This document shows, in pieces, positions 1 through 11,253 of a DNA stretch of 64,000 nt. Within the stretch, counting starts at the first letter, position 1. Each line of letters starts with the position of its first letter. The translations under genes and the position numbers were made by a program. The notes under the pieces were generated by a model. It was not told where the DNA came from, did no database searches, and saw only the letters and a program-made list of their open reading frames with translations. This stretch comes from Charina bottae (taxonomy: Eukaryota > Chordata > Lepidosauria > Squamata > Charinaidae): contig JALMGJ010000006.1 in assembly GCA_023362775.1 (NCBI GenBank), positions 11,612,501-11,676,500 on the forward strand, given 5' to 3'.

Positions 1-186
1 TTACCTACCCACCGAAGTGGTACCTATTCATCTACTTGCATTTGCATGCTTTCGAATTGCTAGGTTGGCAAGAGCTGGAGCTAGTGCGGGAGCTCACTCC
101 GCACGCAAGGCTAGGGATTCGAACCTCCGAACTTGCAATCTTCCGATCAACAAGCCTGGCGTCTTACCCACTGAGCCACCACGCCC
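1..186 (-). mobile_element. Sauria-type tRNA-derived SINE, cut by window edge
   Basis: Read on the minus strand it starts with a tRNA-like head: an A-box-like GTGGCTCAGTGGGTAAGACG and a B box GGTTCGAATCCC. A shared middle domain follows (CAATTCGAAAGCATGCAAAT, then CTACTTGCATTTGCATG on the plus strand). Its 3' end lies beyond the window. Near-identical copies lie at 19.1, 25.2, 26.4 and 30.4 kb. It is a Pol III SINE, not a working tRNA gene. Confidence 0.85.
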
Positions 187-560
187 CTAATAACACATAA
201 CTGCCTGTGCCACTGCATTTTGTACCAGTTGAAGCTTATGGATGCTCTTCAAGGGCAGCCCCATGTAGAGCATATTACAATAGTCCATTCAGGAAGTGAC
301 CAGGCCATGAGTAACTGTGAGCAGAGCCTCATGAACCAGGAATGGGTGCAACTGGCATACAACATGAAGCTGTGCAAAGGCCCTCCTAGCCATGACCGCC
401 ACCTGATCTTTGAGCAGGAGTTGTGAGTCCAGAAGTATCCCCAGATTGCACACCAGGTCTGTTTGGGGCAGTGCAACCCCATCCAGCACCAAAGATGGTA
501 AAGTCGCAGATCCAGAAAGCCCTAAAACTCAAAGCCCCTCAGTCTTGCCAGGGTTTAGGG
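187..560 (-). mobile_element. L3-like (CR1 group) LINE fragment
   Basis: The plus strand closely follows 7050-7410 of the larger LINE at 6.5-8.9 kb, for example CAGTTGAAGCTT, CTCTTCAAGGGCAGCCCCATG and TGTGCAAAGGCCCTCCTAGCC. It therefore holds an internal piece of the ORF2 C-terminal region on the minus strand. Stops and indels break the frame. No 3' tail is present. Confidence 0.8.
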
Positions 561-570
561 CTTTAGACAC

Positions 571-673
571 TAAACTAAACTAAACTAAACTAAACTAAAC
601 TAAACTAAACTAAACTAAACTAAACTAAACTAAACTAAACTAAACTAAACTAAACTAAACTAAACTAAACTAC
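571..673. repeat. (AAACT)n pentanucleotide array
   Basis: About 20 uninterrupted copies of a 5-bp unit (AAACT) lie directly beside the LINE fragment. The near absence of substitutions suggests a young or length-variable locus. Confidence 0.97.
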
Positions 674-2660
674 AGACACATGCTATTTTTGCACTCCTTC
701 ATACCTGAAACCAGGCTGAAGATTCATTTGCAGGGAAGGAAAATAATTTGTTTAGGGCCCAGAAACACAGTTGAGAGAAAGCATGGCTCCTTTGCTCTCT
801 CCGTATATAAACTTACTCTTTAAAGGTCCCCTGTGACTGGACTTTACTACAAAATAAAAATCTGTAATATACTTTTATGAAAACTGAAAGGTGTTATGTG
901 TACCCAACATGAAAAATTTAACATAACTCCTAAATCAACACAATGGGTTTATGAAACTAGGACCATTACATTATCATAAAAATATCAGGAACTTGAAACC
1001 GTCTCTCCAGCTTTCATGCCCAAGCAATGTTTAAACATGTGTTTAGTCCCTATTTAGCCTTACATTTGACACAAATGAAAATAAAACAGCCACCTCGAAC
1101 ACGGCGAAATGATCATATCGCGTTATCTGGAGAAGCAAGACAAAAACCATTATTGAAATTCTGATAGCATTTTGCTTTACTGGTGGAGGGATATTACCTG
1201 TAATATATAGTTTAAATAATTACTTTTAAACAAAAGCTTTTTTTCCCACATTGCTTATTTATCTTGAGAGGCCAACTCGGCGGGGCTATGTATTTTATTA
1301 AAATTGCTTTCAGACTGCTAATGGCAGGGCATATGTTACAACAGGGGACGTGATGGCAGTTTGACTCTTATTCCTAATATTGGGAGCTAGTCCAGACACT
1401 TAAGAGGCAGGAATCTGCTGTGCGTTTGACTAGTGTTATCAACAATTTTGAGCAAGAAAGCTTATAATTGTACTCACAAGAGATGCTTTCTTTTTTTAAA
1501 AAAAAATACAGAAATCTCTTCTGTTTGTACTAATCCTTCTTATGACTTGCAAATTATATTGCTAGCTCTTGTACAATAGGAAAACATTCTCTTCTCTCAT
1601 GTCTGGAAGGAAATGAAGTCACGCACTGACTAAGGTAGCAAGGAATAGTGGTACAATTGAAGGTTGTCTCTAATGAGGCCATTGCAATTCTGATCAGCCT
1701 GAGGATACAGGCAAGCCACTATAAAAGCTATCTCCATCCATGCTGTGGAGAGTTGTTAGAGGAGATCTGGCCTATCGGGTGCTGGTGATGGTGTAAATGC
1801 TTTCTTGAAAGAAGTCAAAACTCATGTCCCAACTCATCCAAAAGAAGCAATTGGAAGACTTTTATTAAACAAGTATTCATCTGGATCCCAAATCCTCTGT
1901 AAGTATTAGCCATTCCCTCCCTCCTTCAATAATAACAACAACGGTGTCATCAATAACAACAACAGCAACTGGCTTCCTTGGATGAAGCCAATGATTAGGA
2001 CCCCTCCTAGTTTTGATCAAGACATGCTTATGCACTGAAACAGCCTTAGTCTCCATGGTGGATGACCAACCCCAAGAGATGGGCAGCGGTGGAGCATCTT
2101 ATTCTTTCTGGACCCTAAGTGATATCTGATACTAGCACTTCTGGGCAACTTGGCTGATATATCAATCAGAGCCACAACTTTGCAGTGATTCCTGTACTAA
2201 ATCTGAACATTCCCATAGAAGTTATGCTGGGGAATTACAGTTCAGCCTTGTGGCTGTTGACCTGCAAGATCATTCAGGGCGCTCTACGGTTTTTTTAGCA
2301 TCCTCATGAAGTTGATGGAGAGATCATTCAGAGTTCTGAAGCAGGATCTCTTCTCTATGCAAATGTTACCCCATCTCCTTTTTTTCAACTGATGCTTCAA
2401 CTCTCTTCCAGATACAGGGATAGTATTCTACGTGCAAGCAAAATTAAGTTGGGTCTAGTTAAGCTGATAGTTCTTTTAATCAATGTGCAAGCCGAACTGG
2501 CATCTGAAGCACAGCTAATATCACTTGAGTTATAGTATTTTGGCAATCTAATCTGTGAATGGCACACAAATTCATTTCTCATTTCTGTGCACCATAAAAT
2601 TAGAGTCCTATTTTTGGAACATTAAAGACTGGCTCTTTGCTTTGCAACATGCCAGCATCT
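674..2660. other. unique AT-rich DNA, no gene seen
   Basis: No long frame or family repeat was recognised. At 1080-1420 there is a repeat-free patch with several CpGs (around 1096-1125 and 1275-1290) in otherwise CpG-poor DNA; see findings. An imperfect AAC/AAT-rich tract lies at 1926-1970. A short frame on the minus strand near 2400-2580 has no recognisable domain. Confidence 0.6.
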
Positions 2661-2663
2661 CCT

Positions 2664-2708
2664 AAATAAATAAACAAACAAACAAACAAACAAACAAATA
2701 AATAAATG
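2664..2708. repeat. (AAAT)/(AAAC)n microsatellite
   Basis: A short compound array of AAAT, AAAC and AAAT units. Confidence 0.9.
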
Positions 2709-4580
2709 CATTTTGTTGGGGCAGGGATCCTGGTGGACATCAAGAGAGGTACCTTCAGATATATTACTACTACTGAATCCTGCGGACATCAATGTGTTTG
2801 TGACATCCCTCTCTTGGCGCCCATTTGATCCCCTGCCCTGGTCTGCTTAAAATATTAAAAAACTATTTGAATTTGAGATTAAATTAGAAGGGTGGCTGGT
2901 ATCCTGGGAAGTAAACATCACCACCCATCTTTATTTCTATGAATGACTTGGACTCCTTAACAGCACAATAGAATCTTGTTTATAAATCTGCCCATCAGCC
3001 TTGGGCTACCATATCTGGGTTACAAAATTCTAGATAACCACAAAATGACAATATGCAAAACATTCTAACTCATTTCTGCCACCTAATGGTCATCTAGAAC
3101 TTTTGATAGTTCATAGTTGGAAGCTCTACATCAGCTTATGAAAAGGACACAGATAAACTCCAGACTGATCATTCATTTCCTGGAACAACTTTGAGGGTAG
3201 TTTTTACCAATGGTAGTTTTTTTTTCCCTTTGAGTGACAATGACATGCTTTCGAAATATTAAATGTGCCAACTGGCCCCAAAAGCTTACAGACTCCTGAC
3301 CTACCATGCTGCTTACTCTGACATATGACATGCAACAATTATGAAAATGAACATTAGCATCACTGATCAAGCTGCATTGCAGAGGTGCACTTTGTTCTTC
3401 TTTCTAAAAGCAGAGAGCAGGGAATAATTGCAATTTGAGATAAATTTATCATTGGTTTAAATTTTGCCAATACATTTTGTGATTGTAAGATAAGAGTTAA
3501 AAGATGTTAATGACAATAACTGCTCTAAAATGCAATCTAGTTGGCATTTGATCTGGAATATATCCAAGTAGGAGATTTTGAAACTGGCTGTTAAAGCTTT
3601 TCTTTTACCTTCTTCACCGAATCCCTTTGTTTCCCATCTCCTGGATAAGACACAAAACCCATGGAGGTTATCATTAGAAGGGCTGACTTATTATTTGGGT
3701 GTCTCATCAAAGTTATAGAGTTAGAAGGAGCCATCTAGGTCATCAAGACTAATCATTGGTCCATTCTTAGCGAAGGAGACGTTCACCACCTCCTTAAATT
3801 ATTATTTCTACTGTCAAAATAATTTTACCATTAGGAAGTTTCTCTAAACATTTAACCAGAATCTGTCTTCCCAAAACATGACACCATTATTTTGCACACC
3901 AGAATGGCAAAAAACAGGATATGTCCTTCTTCTGTGTGACACTTCTTCCAGTACATGAAAAGTAGTATTTCCATCCCAACTATCTCTCCCCAGATAACCT
4001 ATCAGACAAAAAGTGGAACTCGTCAAAAAGTGGAACTCGTCAGCTTAATTGTTTAGAATTCAGACCAGAAACAAGGTCCTTCTAACAAGGAAAACATCTA
4101 CCTTCTCTGTGGAAGAGAAGCAGAATCAAGAATAGTGAATGATTGTTCCCTGTAGTGAAAGCAAAAGTTCTCTTTATATGTGTACAGATCTCAGAGGCTA
4201 TTAAAACCAAGGAAGGATCATCTCTAAGCATGTAAAGATTTGCTAGAGGGAAAAAGGACAGAAGAAGCAGGATCTTAACTTCAAAGGAAATAGCAGAATA
4301 ACAGTACACAGTATAACTATATATAAAATTAACTCTCAAATCATTTGATTAGTGAATGAGATTAGCACCATTGGGGCTAGTTAAGGAAAAAGCTCTATAT
4401 TTTAAGTATATAAAAGCTATATACTCTTTCGTTTTTAAAAATGGAAAGAACATTCTATCCTATTACTATCAATGCTTCTAATGAGGTAGAATATAGGACT
4501 TCTTATAAGTTTCTGCAAAGACCTTACTTACTGGCAAAGTGTTAAAGTTACTGTAAAACGGACCCACCCTTTACCTTACA
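2709..4580. other. unique DNA, no gene seen
   Basis: No repeat family was recognised. A 17-bp tandem duplication (unit containing AAAAGTGGAACTCGTC) lies at about 4006-4040. Short frames at 3173-3370, 3844-4026 and 4082-4339 on the minus strand lack domains, splice context or composition bias. Confidence 0.55.
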
Positions 4581-4582
4581 AC

Positions 4583-4654
4583 AGTGTTTTTCAACCTTGG
4601 CAACTTGAAGATGTATGGACTTCAACTCCCAGAATTCCCCAGCCAGCATATCCT
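4583..4654 (+). mobile_element. half of a small hAT-type MITE
   Basis: It opens with CAGTGTTTTTCAACCTTGGC and runs through CTTCAACTCCCAGAATTCCC. This matches one arm of the complete palindromic copies at 5.4 and 58.9 kb. The second arm is missing. Confidence 0.65.
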
Positions 4655-5352
4655 TTACTTTCCATGCAACATGCCCAGATATAGTGTTATTACCGAAACT
4701 AGTGCAGAAGAGAGGGTGGTAGTGATGTTTTAATCACTGATACATAGCCCTCTCCTAAGCAATTCAGAAAGGAGAACATGCAACCAGTGCTTTTTCTTCC
4801 TCAAAGAAAAAAAAAACCATGGTCATTGTTATCTTGTGAGTTGCCAAGGCCCATGGTCTAAAGAACAGTTGCAAGAGGAAAAAAAAAGGGGGGGGTAGAT
4901 GATAATAGGTTCCACTGGCACATGGGAATCACTTCACCTACACTGGAGATGCTATACTTGAGTCACTGTGTTGTATATTCATGGCCGACAGAAGAATAAC
5001 ACAATGACAAGTTTAGGGATGGATGATGGAGAATTATGTGATATATCACAATAATTTAAGACTGTGCAACTGCTGGGTCACTTGTCAATTTATATCAGTG
5101 AGAGAGGCATTTACAAAAGTACAGTGGTTTCATCTTTCTTTTTCCAAAATGAAAGAGAGAGTATAAGTTTAATTACACTTGAGATCATCATTAGCAACAG
5201 CAGACACCAATGTTCTTGTTGAAACCTATGGTGCCACTCAAGGTCCCTTCCCCGCCTTTCCTTTTAAAGATATCTTAATTAAAACTCAATTAAAACACAA
5301 TTAAAACAGGGAGCTGGCATACTGCAAAGCACCACATCAGCCTGTAGCATCA
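4655..5352. other. unique DNA with short homopolymers
   Basis: Nothing was recognised apart from A-run/G-run tracts at about 4807-4815 and 4881-4896 and short ATTAAAAC-type reiterations near 5276-5308. Confidence 0.5.
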
Positions 5353-5360
5353 TCTAACCC

Positions 5361-5492
5361 TGGGGTCCCCAACCTTAGCAACTTGAAGATGTGTGAACTT
5401 CAACTCCCAGAATTCCCTAGCCAGTGTTGCTGGCTGGGGAATTCTGGGAGTTGAAGTCCACACATCTTCAAGTTGCTAAGGTTGAGGAACAT
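5361..5492. mobile_element. palindromic hAT-type MITE with 8-bp duplication
   Basis: The two arms are near-perfect inverted repeats: CCAACCTTAGCAACTTGAAG on the left and its complement ending GTTGAGGAAC on the right, with CTTCAACTCCCAGAATTCC inside each arm. The flanks repeat TCTAACCC (5353-5360 and 5493-5500), an 8-bp duplication as expected for hAT transposition. It encodes nothing and is about 132 bp long. Confidence 0.78.
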
Positions 5493-5500
5493 TCTAACCC

Positions 5501-6461
5501 CAACTATACCTTTTTTATTATCTATGTACATGGACCTCAATTCCAGAACTACTCAGCCAGCCTAACTAATGCTGAGATTGCTGGGAATTGAAATCCACAT
5601 AACTGGAAGATTAGGGAAGGCTGATCTACAGAAAAAGGATACTACTACTACTAGGCATTGTTGCCCTAGAGCAGCTATCTTGTAGGAGTGCCCCCTAGAA
5701 CACATCTCAAAAATTCAAATGTAGCCAGTAGCCCCCCTCCGCCACAAAAGATATTCTACCTCCTTAGTATTAGAACAGGATGTATCAGTTCCCTGCCTTA
5801 GTTGACACTAGCCAACAAGTATCCTAGCTGCAACATGAGAAAGCTTTGACAATAGACTTACAATAGACAGGTGGATATTTCTAGACTAGTATGTCCCATA
5901 AATTTTATTACTAATTTTAATCACTCTGGGTATGGACAATGATTTATACCGCAAATATGTTGAAAGCCAACACTGACATACAGTATGCATTAGTTGAAAG
6001 AACTAGAGAGGCTCATTGGCAAATATGATCAAATCTGCCTCTTAGATTCCAAAATAAAACCCCTCTTCTCTTTACCTTTCTCAACAAGAAATTGCTGAGT
6101 CTTTGGGTAGGTCAAACTTGTTTGAATATCTCTTGTATTAATTCTATATAATATATTTTGAAGCTGGGATACGCAGGAATGACAAGTGTAAAGCTTTCAA
6201 AGACAAACTTATTTCTGCAACAGCTGAAGACCCAGGATCTATTTTCCTTAGATCTGGAAAAAGAAGAAACTACCCACCAGATCTGTGCAAACCCTTTGAA
6301 AGAAGTGCTTCAGACACACAAAGCACCTACAGAATGCTCTCTTTCTTTATACATGCATGCAGAGACAGCTGGAAGGTGCTTCTGAAGCAGCCATGTGAAC
6401 CTTGAAAAAGACACGGCTGCTTTAATGATTCAAAAAGAAGTGTTTCATACATGTCTGGTGC
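5501..6461. other. unique DNA, no gene seen
   Basis: It holds a short ACT run at about 5640-5652 and no recognised repeat. A 75-codon frame at 6158-6385 on the plus strand has no domain and no supporting context. Confidence 0.5.
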
Positions 6462-8918
6462 ATTTATTTATTTTATTTATTTATTATTCAAATTTATTCC
6501 CCGCCCATCTCCCATGCAAGGGACTCTGGGCGGGTTACAATAAATAAAAATTTAAAACTATACAAAATATCTAAAAACACAAACAAAACATAATAAAATA
6601 AAATCCAGGATGGGCTTGGACCCGCAGAATAGATAGTAGAGCTATGGGGCAAGCCAACCCCAGGAGGCACTACCACCTCCGTCGTCCCAGGCCAGGTGGC
6701 AAAGCCAGGTCTTAAGGGCCTTCCGAAAGGCCAGGAGGGAGGGGGCCAGTCTCACCTCCGGGGGCAGAATATTCCACAAGGCGGGCGCTATCGCAGAGAA
6801 GGCACGCCTCCTGGACCCCGCTAGATGGAATTGTCTTGTTGAGGGGGTCCGAAGCATGCCCTCCCTGCATGTACGGGTGGGGCGGGTCGACGTTATCGGG
6901 ACGAGACGGTCCCTCAGGTACCCTGGTCCTATGCCATGTAGGGCTTTAAAGGTAATCACCAACACCTTGAATTGGACCCGGAAGCAAACTGGCACCCAAT
7001 GCAGCTCACGAAGCAGAGGTGTTACATGTGCCGATCTTCTGGCACTCATAACTGCTCGCGCCGCTGCATTCTGCACCAGCTGAAGCTTCCGGATACTCTT
7101 CAAGGGTAGCCCCATGTAGAGCGCATTACAATAGTCTATACGGGAGATGACAAGGGCGTGAGTGACTGTTCAGAGGGCCTCCCGATCCAGGAAAGGGCGT
7201 AACTGGTGCACAACTCGCAGCTGTGCAAAGGCCCTCCTGGCCACGACTGCCACCTGCTCTTCAAGCAGGAGTCGCGAGTCCAGGAGGACCCCCAGATTCC
7301 GCACTGGATCCGAGTGGGGTAGTGCAACCCCCCCCAGAACCAAAGATGACAACTTCCTGGATCCAGGGGGGCCATCAATCCACAGCCACTCCGTCTTACC
7401 AGGGTTCAGTTGAAGCCTGTTGTTCCCCATCCAGACCCCCACAGCCTCCAGGCACTGAGATAAGGCATTGACCGCATCACTTACTTCACCCGGGACGGAG
7501 ATGTATAACTGGGTATCATCAGCATATTGGTGATACCTCATCCCGTGGTGACGGATGATCTCGCCCAGTGGCTTCATGTAGATGTTAAATAGGAGTGGAG
7601 AGAGAACCGACCCCTGCGGCACCCCACAAGTCAGGGGTCGCGGGTCAGCTCTCTCCTCCCCTATCAACACCGACTGGGAGCGGCCCTGGAGAAAGGAGGC
7701 GAACCAGCGCAAAACCACACCGCCCGCTCCCAACTCCTCGAGCCGCTCCAAAAGTATACCATGGTCGACGGTATCGAAAGCCGCTGAGAGTTCTAAGAGA
7801 GCAAGGATGGACGCACTCCCTCCATCCCGCTCTCGCCAGAGATCATCCATAAGTGCGACCAATGCGGTCTCCGTCCCATATCCCGGCCTGAAACCTGACT
7901 GGAAGGGGTCCAGATAATCCGTTTCATCCAGAATCCTCTGGAGTTGCAACGCCACCACCTTCTCAACCACCTTTCCTAAAAAGGGAAGGTGGGAGACTGG
8001 GCGAAAATTGCCCAGGATTGTAGGGTCCAGGGAAGGTTTCTTGAGGAGGGGGTGCACCAGCGCCACCTTAAAGGCCACCGGGAACACCCCCTCACTCAAG
8101 GACGAATTAATCATCGCCTGGACCCAGCCACATGTCACCTCACTAGCTGATTTCACCAGCCAGGAGGGACATGGGTCAAGCTGGCATGTGGTGGCGTTTA
8201 CAATCCGGAGGATCCTGTCTACTTCATCAGGCGCAACAGGATCAAACTGTTCCCAGATAACGTGGTAAGTACGAGCCCCTGGCATCTCCCCAGATCTTGT
8301 CTCACGCTTGGAGTCCAACTTAGAATGAATCTGAGCGATTTTGTCCTGCAGATGCTCAGAAAACTCTTCCGAACGGCCCTGTAAGTGGGTCTCGCCCTGC
8401 TCCCGACCCAAAAGTGATCTTGTAATCTTGAAAAGGGCCATCGGGCGGCATTCTGCGGACGCAATAAGAGCGGAGAAATATTCACGTTTCGCCGCTCTTA
8501 CCGCCACAAGGTAGGCCTTAACTGCGGCTCTAGCTTGTGTTCGGTCAGATTCAGTCTTCGTCTTTCTCCAGCGGCGCTCTAGACGTCTCTTAACCCTCTT
8601 CAAAGCCCTTAACTCTTCCGTGAACCACGGAGAGCAGCGGGTCGAACAGGGCCGGAGAGGTCGCATAGGCGCGATCTTGTCCAGGGCTCCGGCCGCGGCT
8701 TTATTCCAGGCCGCGGCCAGGACCTCCACTGGAGCGTGAAGCAAGTCCTCGGGAATAACCCCCAGCTCCTTCTGAAACCTCACTGGGTCCATCAGTCGCC
8801 GGGGGCGGACCAATCGAATAGGTCCCGCCTCCCTGCGGAGTGGGGTAGCACAAGAGAGTCTCAGGGTCACCAGGGCGTGGTGCATTCCAAAGCACCACCC
8901 CTGAAGGATCTGCATAGC
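6462..8918 (-). mobile_element. L3-like (CR1 group) LINE, 5'-truncated, with 3' tail
   Basis: On the minus strand it holds the RT and C-terminal parts of ORF2, then a 3' end whose plus-strand form is CCGCCCATCTCCCATGCAAG followed by a TTTATTTATT tail. Compared with a full CR1/L3 element of several kb, the 5' leader, ORF1 and endonuclease are missing, the usual 5' truncation of target-primed reverse transcription. It is clearly richer in GC and CpG than its flanks. Its 3' tail recurs alone at about eight other places in the window. Confidence 0.88.
6642..8915 (-). pseudogene. L3-like LINE ORF2, RT region, one in-frame stop
   Basis: Reading 8915 to 6642 gives about 757 codons in one frame, interrupted only by a TGA at 7170-7172. 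The RT domain shows the finger/palm motifs SGFRPGYGTETALV, an aspartate in LSAAFDTVDH (motif A), GVPQGSVLSPLLFNIY (motif B) and HQYADDTQLY (motif C, two catalytic Asp). Beyond the stop the same frame continues with SIRKLQLVQNAAARAV and RRAFSAIAPALWNILPPEV, the typical C-terminal region of this LINE group. The first Met at 8915 is inside the element, so it is not a natural start. A single disabling codon makes this one of the younger LINE copies here. Confidence 0.88.
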
Positions 8919-8924
8919 TTTTCT

Positions 8925-10769
8925 AACTTCCCAACTTCATGGTTACCTCTCAGTTTCTCAGCACCCCAGCCTGTCCAAATCAATTCATGCAGATTGGAAC
9001 AAGTTCAGAGAGGAGTAATGGGGAAAATCCAGGACTGGGGAGTAAGCCTATGACAAAAGATTGAGGGAACTTACAATAGCATAAGAAGAGAAGACTGGGG
9101 GGACATGAGAGCACTCTTCAAGTAGAAGGTCATAACCTTATCTTTATCATTCCTGTACTCTATCTTCTTGACTTCAGATACAAGAAGGCAGATTCTAACT
9201 GAAAGTTATCAAAAACTTCCTGATAGTAAAAGCATGGAACCAATAGCCTAGATAAGCAGTAGATAGGTTCCCTTCTTTTCTCCTCAATGATCTTCTGATA
9301 GCTATTGAAGAGAAGTGGGGTGGCTTTAAGTCACCATGAAATAAGTGAGATGTTATCCCATCCTATTCCACTCCACTTTAGTCGGAGCTGAATCATTGAG
9401 CTATAAACATGGTTATTTTCTGGTTTCTATGACACTGAATAGATCAACCAGATGCTTCCAGAGAGATATCATTTAGTACCACCAATCAAAAGAAATTATG
9501 CAGGTACTTCATCTTCCCTTCGTTAATGGACTTTCTGTGTAAGGAAAAAAATGGGAGAACTAATGGAAAAACAGGGGCTTTACATCTGGAAAGATAATGT
9601 CATCAGGACCCCTACCTTAAAACTCAATAAATGAGGAAAGGCCACCACATAATTACATATTTATCCAGAAGTATTCTGAGAGGTAAACTCTTGATACTCT
9701 TCTATATCAGAAAGTGTGCCTGTTACTTTGTCTGACAAATAGAATAAAAATACGTTTTTGACAATTCGACAAGTTCTATGCATGAATTTGATGCATCATT
9801 TATTTATAACCACAGCAAACATTCTAAAATGGAGTCTACACAGGGGAGGGGGGGATAGAAATTGACATACAAATGACAGAAAGCAAGCAAAGAACTGGTG
9901 AAATGAAGTGCATATCTTATCTGAGGGAAATTGTTCTCTTTAATCACTTCATTTTTAAAATAAGGAATTTAGTCTTTGTCTTCTTGGTGAAAAAGAAACA
10001 CATGATCTTTCTGCCACATGGGTTAAAACTGCTGGAGAGAAAACTAATTTTTATGTCATTAAAAATAAACCAGTGCTCTGCTTATGACTACAAAGAAACG
10101 AATTAGAAGCTAAATTGCAGGTATACACGCTTATATGAAAATTATACACATCTGAGCATATTTTTTCAGACTTTGCATGCACCACACTGATACTGCTGCG
10201 AACAGTGATGAATAAACCACTCCAAAATTGCAAAGAACCCAACTATTACTGGACATCTCCCCTTTGTAGATGTCCTAAAGATGGCCTGTCTCGTTTTGAG
10301 AAGACTAGTCACTTGAGTGGATTGTCAGAGGTCTACCCTTTCTGTGCCAACTGTCACAACAGACAACCAGTTCTAATCTGACAGCCACTGAAACCAAGGT
10401 GACCCTGCTAGGTGGCAGCTCCTGGTGAAACTTTTCTGGTCTCCAAAGCTATCCCTGATTAGTGCTTAGATGGGACATCACCTAGGAGCCCTAGGGCTGT
10501 AGGTCCAACAGGGTTTTGGAAAAGCGTCCTAGAGCAAGGCATTGGAAAATCAATTCTGTATTGCAGCCAAGAATGGACATGTCTACAAGAGTCCCATGAA
10601 TTAAGGAGACTTTTAAACCAGGAATCAGCAAATTGTAGCCATCACAACTTACATCTTGAGCTCTCCAGCTTAGTCTCTTTCAGTTACTCCACCTCACATC
10701 TTTTCTATGCTCATTTGCTTCTGTACCCGATCTGTTGTCCTTAGAATATGATGGCAGAATCAAATCAGT
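8925..10769. other. unique DNA, no gene seen
   Basis: AT-rich and free of recognised repeats apart from a G run near 9845-9855. Short frames at 9873-10106 on the plus strand and 10051-10242 on the minus strand carry no domains. Confidence 0.55.
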
Positions 10770-10860
10770 TTCACACTGAAGATGTTGCCTAGCCTGGCAA
10801 TGAAACGTCTGCAAGAAAACAACAAGGCTCAGAGAGCACCAAGGACTCCACAGAATCAAA
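10770..10860 (+). mobile_element. Penelope-like element terminal-repeat fragment
   Basis: It holds the recurrent block CTGAAGATGTTGCCTAG ... GAAACGTCTGCAAG ... CTCAGAGAGCACCAAGG, also seen at 14.5, 19.5 and 23.7 kb, where at 19.5 and 23.7 kb it is joined to PLE coding remnants. CTGAAGA (10776-10782), a short hairpin and GAAACGTC (10802-10809) fit a hammerhead core. Confidence 0.75.
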
Positions 10861-10993
10861 TTTGTTTCCCCTTTTCTTTTTGTTTCCATTTTTGCAGCAC
10901 TGGGCAAGGGATGGTACAAGGGATGCCTTAAGACTTGCATGTGTGATGTTATTGTAAATGCACAAAATCAATCTAGTTAACAGCATCAATACA

Positions 10994-11233
10994 ATGTATT
11001 GTCGAAGGCTTTCACGGCCGGAGTTCGATGGCTGTTGTGGGTCTTCCGGGCTGTGTGGCCGTGTTCTGGAAGTTGTGGTTCCTAACGTTTCGCCAGCATC
11101 TCAAAATCTCACAGAGATTTTGCTTCTATCTGTGCTCCTGCCCCCTGAAGATGCTGGCCACAGATGCTGGCGAAACGTTAGGAACCACAACTTCCAGAAC
11201 ACGGCCACACAGCCCGGAAGACCCACAACAGCC
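10994..11233. mobile_element. palindromic Penelope-type terminal repeat with direct-repeat flanks
   Basis: Two 72-bp arms (11030-11101 and 11162-11233) are perfect inverted complements around a 60-bp centre. The right arm is preceded by CTGAAGA (11145-11151) and contains GAAACGTT (11172-11179), the hammerhead-like signature of the other PLE repeats. The flanks share CAGCATCAATACA (10981-10993 and 11233-11245), a 13-bp direct repeat that looks like a target duplication. The left end AATGTATTGTCGAAGGC recurs at 14.0 kb. Confidence 0.72.
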
Positions 11234-11253
11234 AGCATCAATACAGTTTATTA

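Noticed and set aside
7162..8268. Plus-strand frames of 80-110 codons
   Set aside because: They are antisense shadows of the minus-strand LINE RT frame, open only because that sequence is GC-rich.
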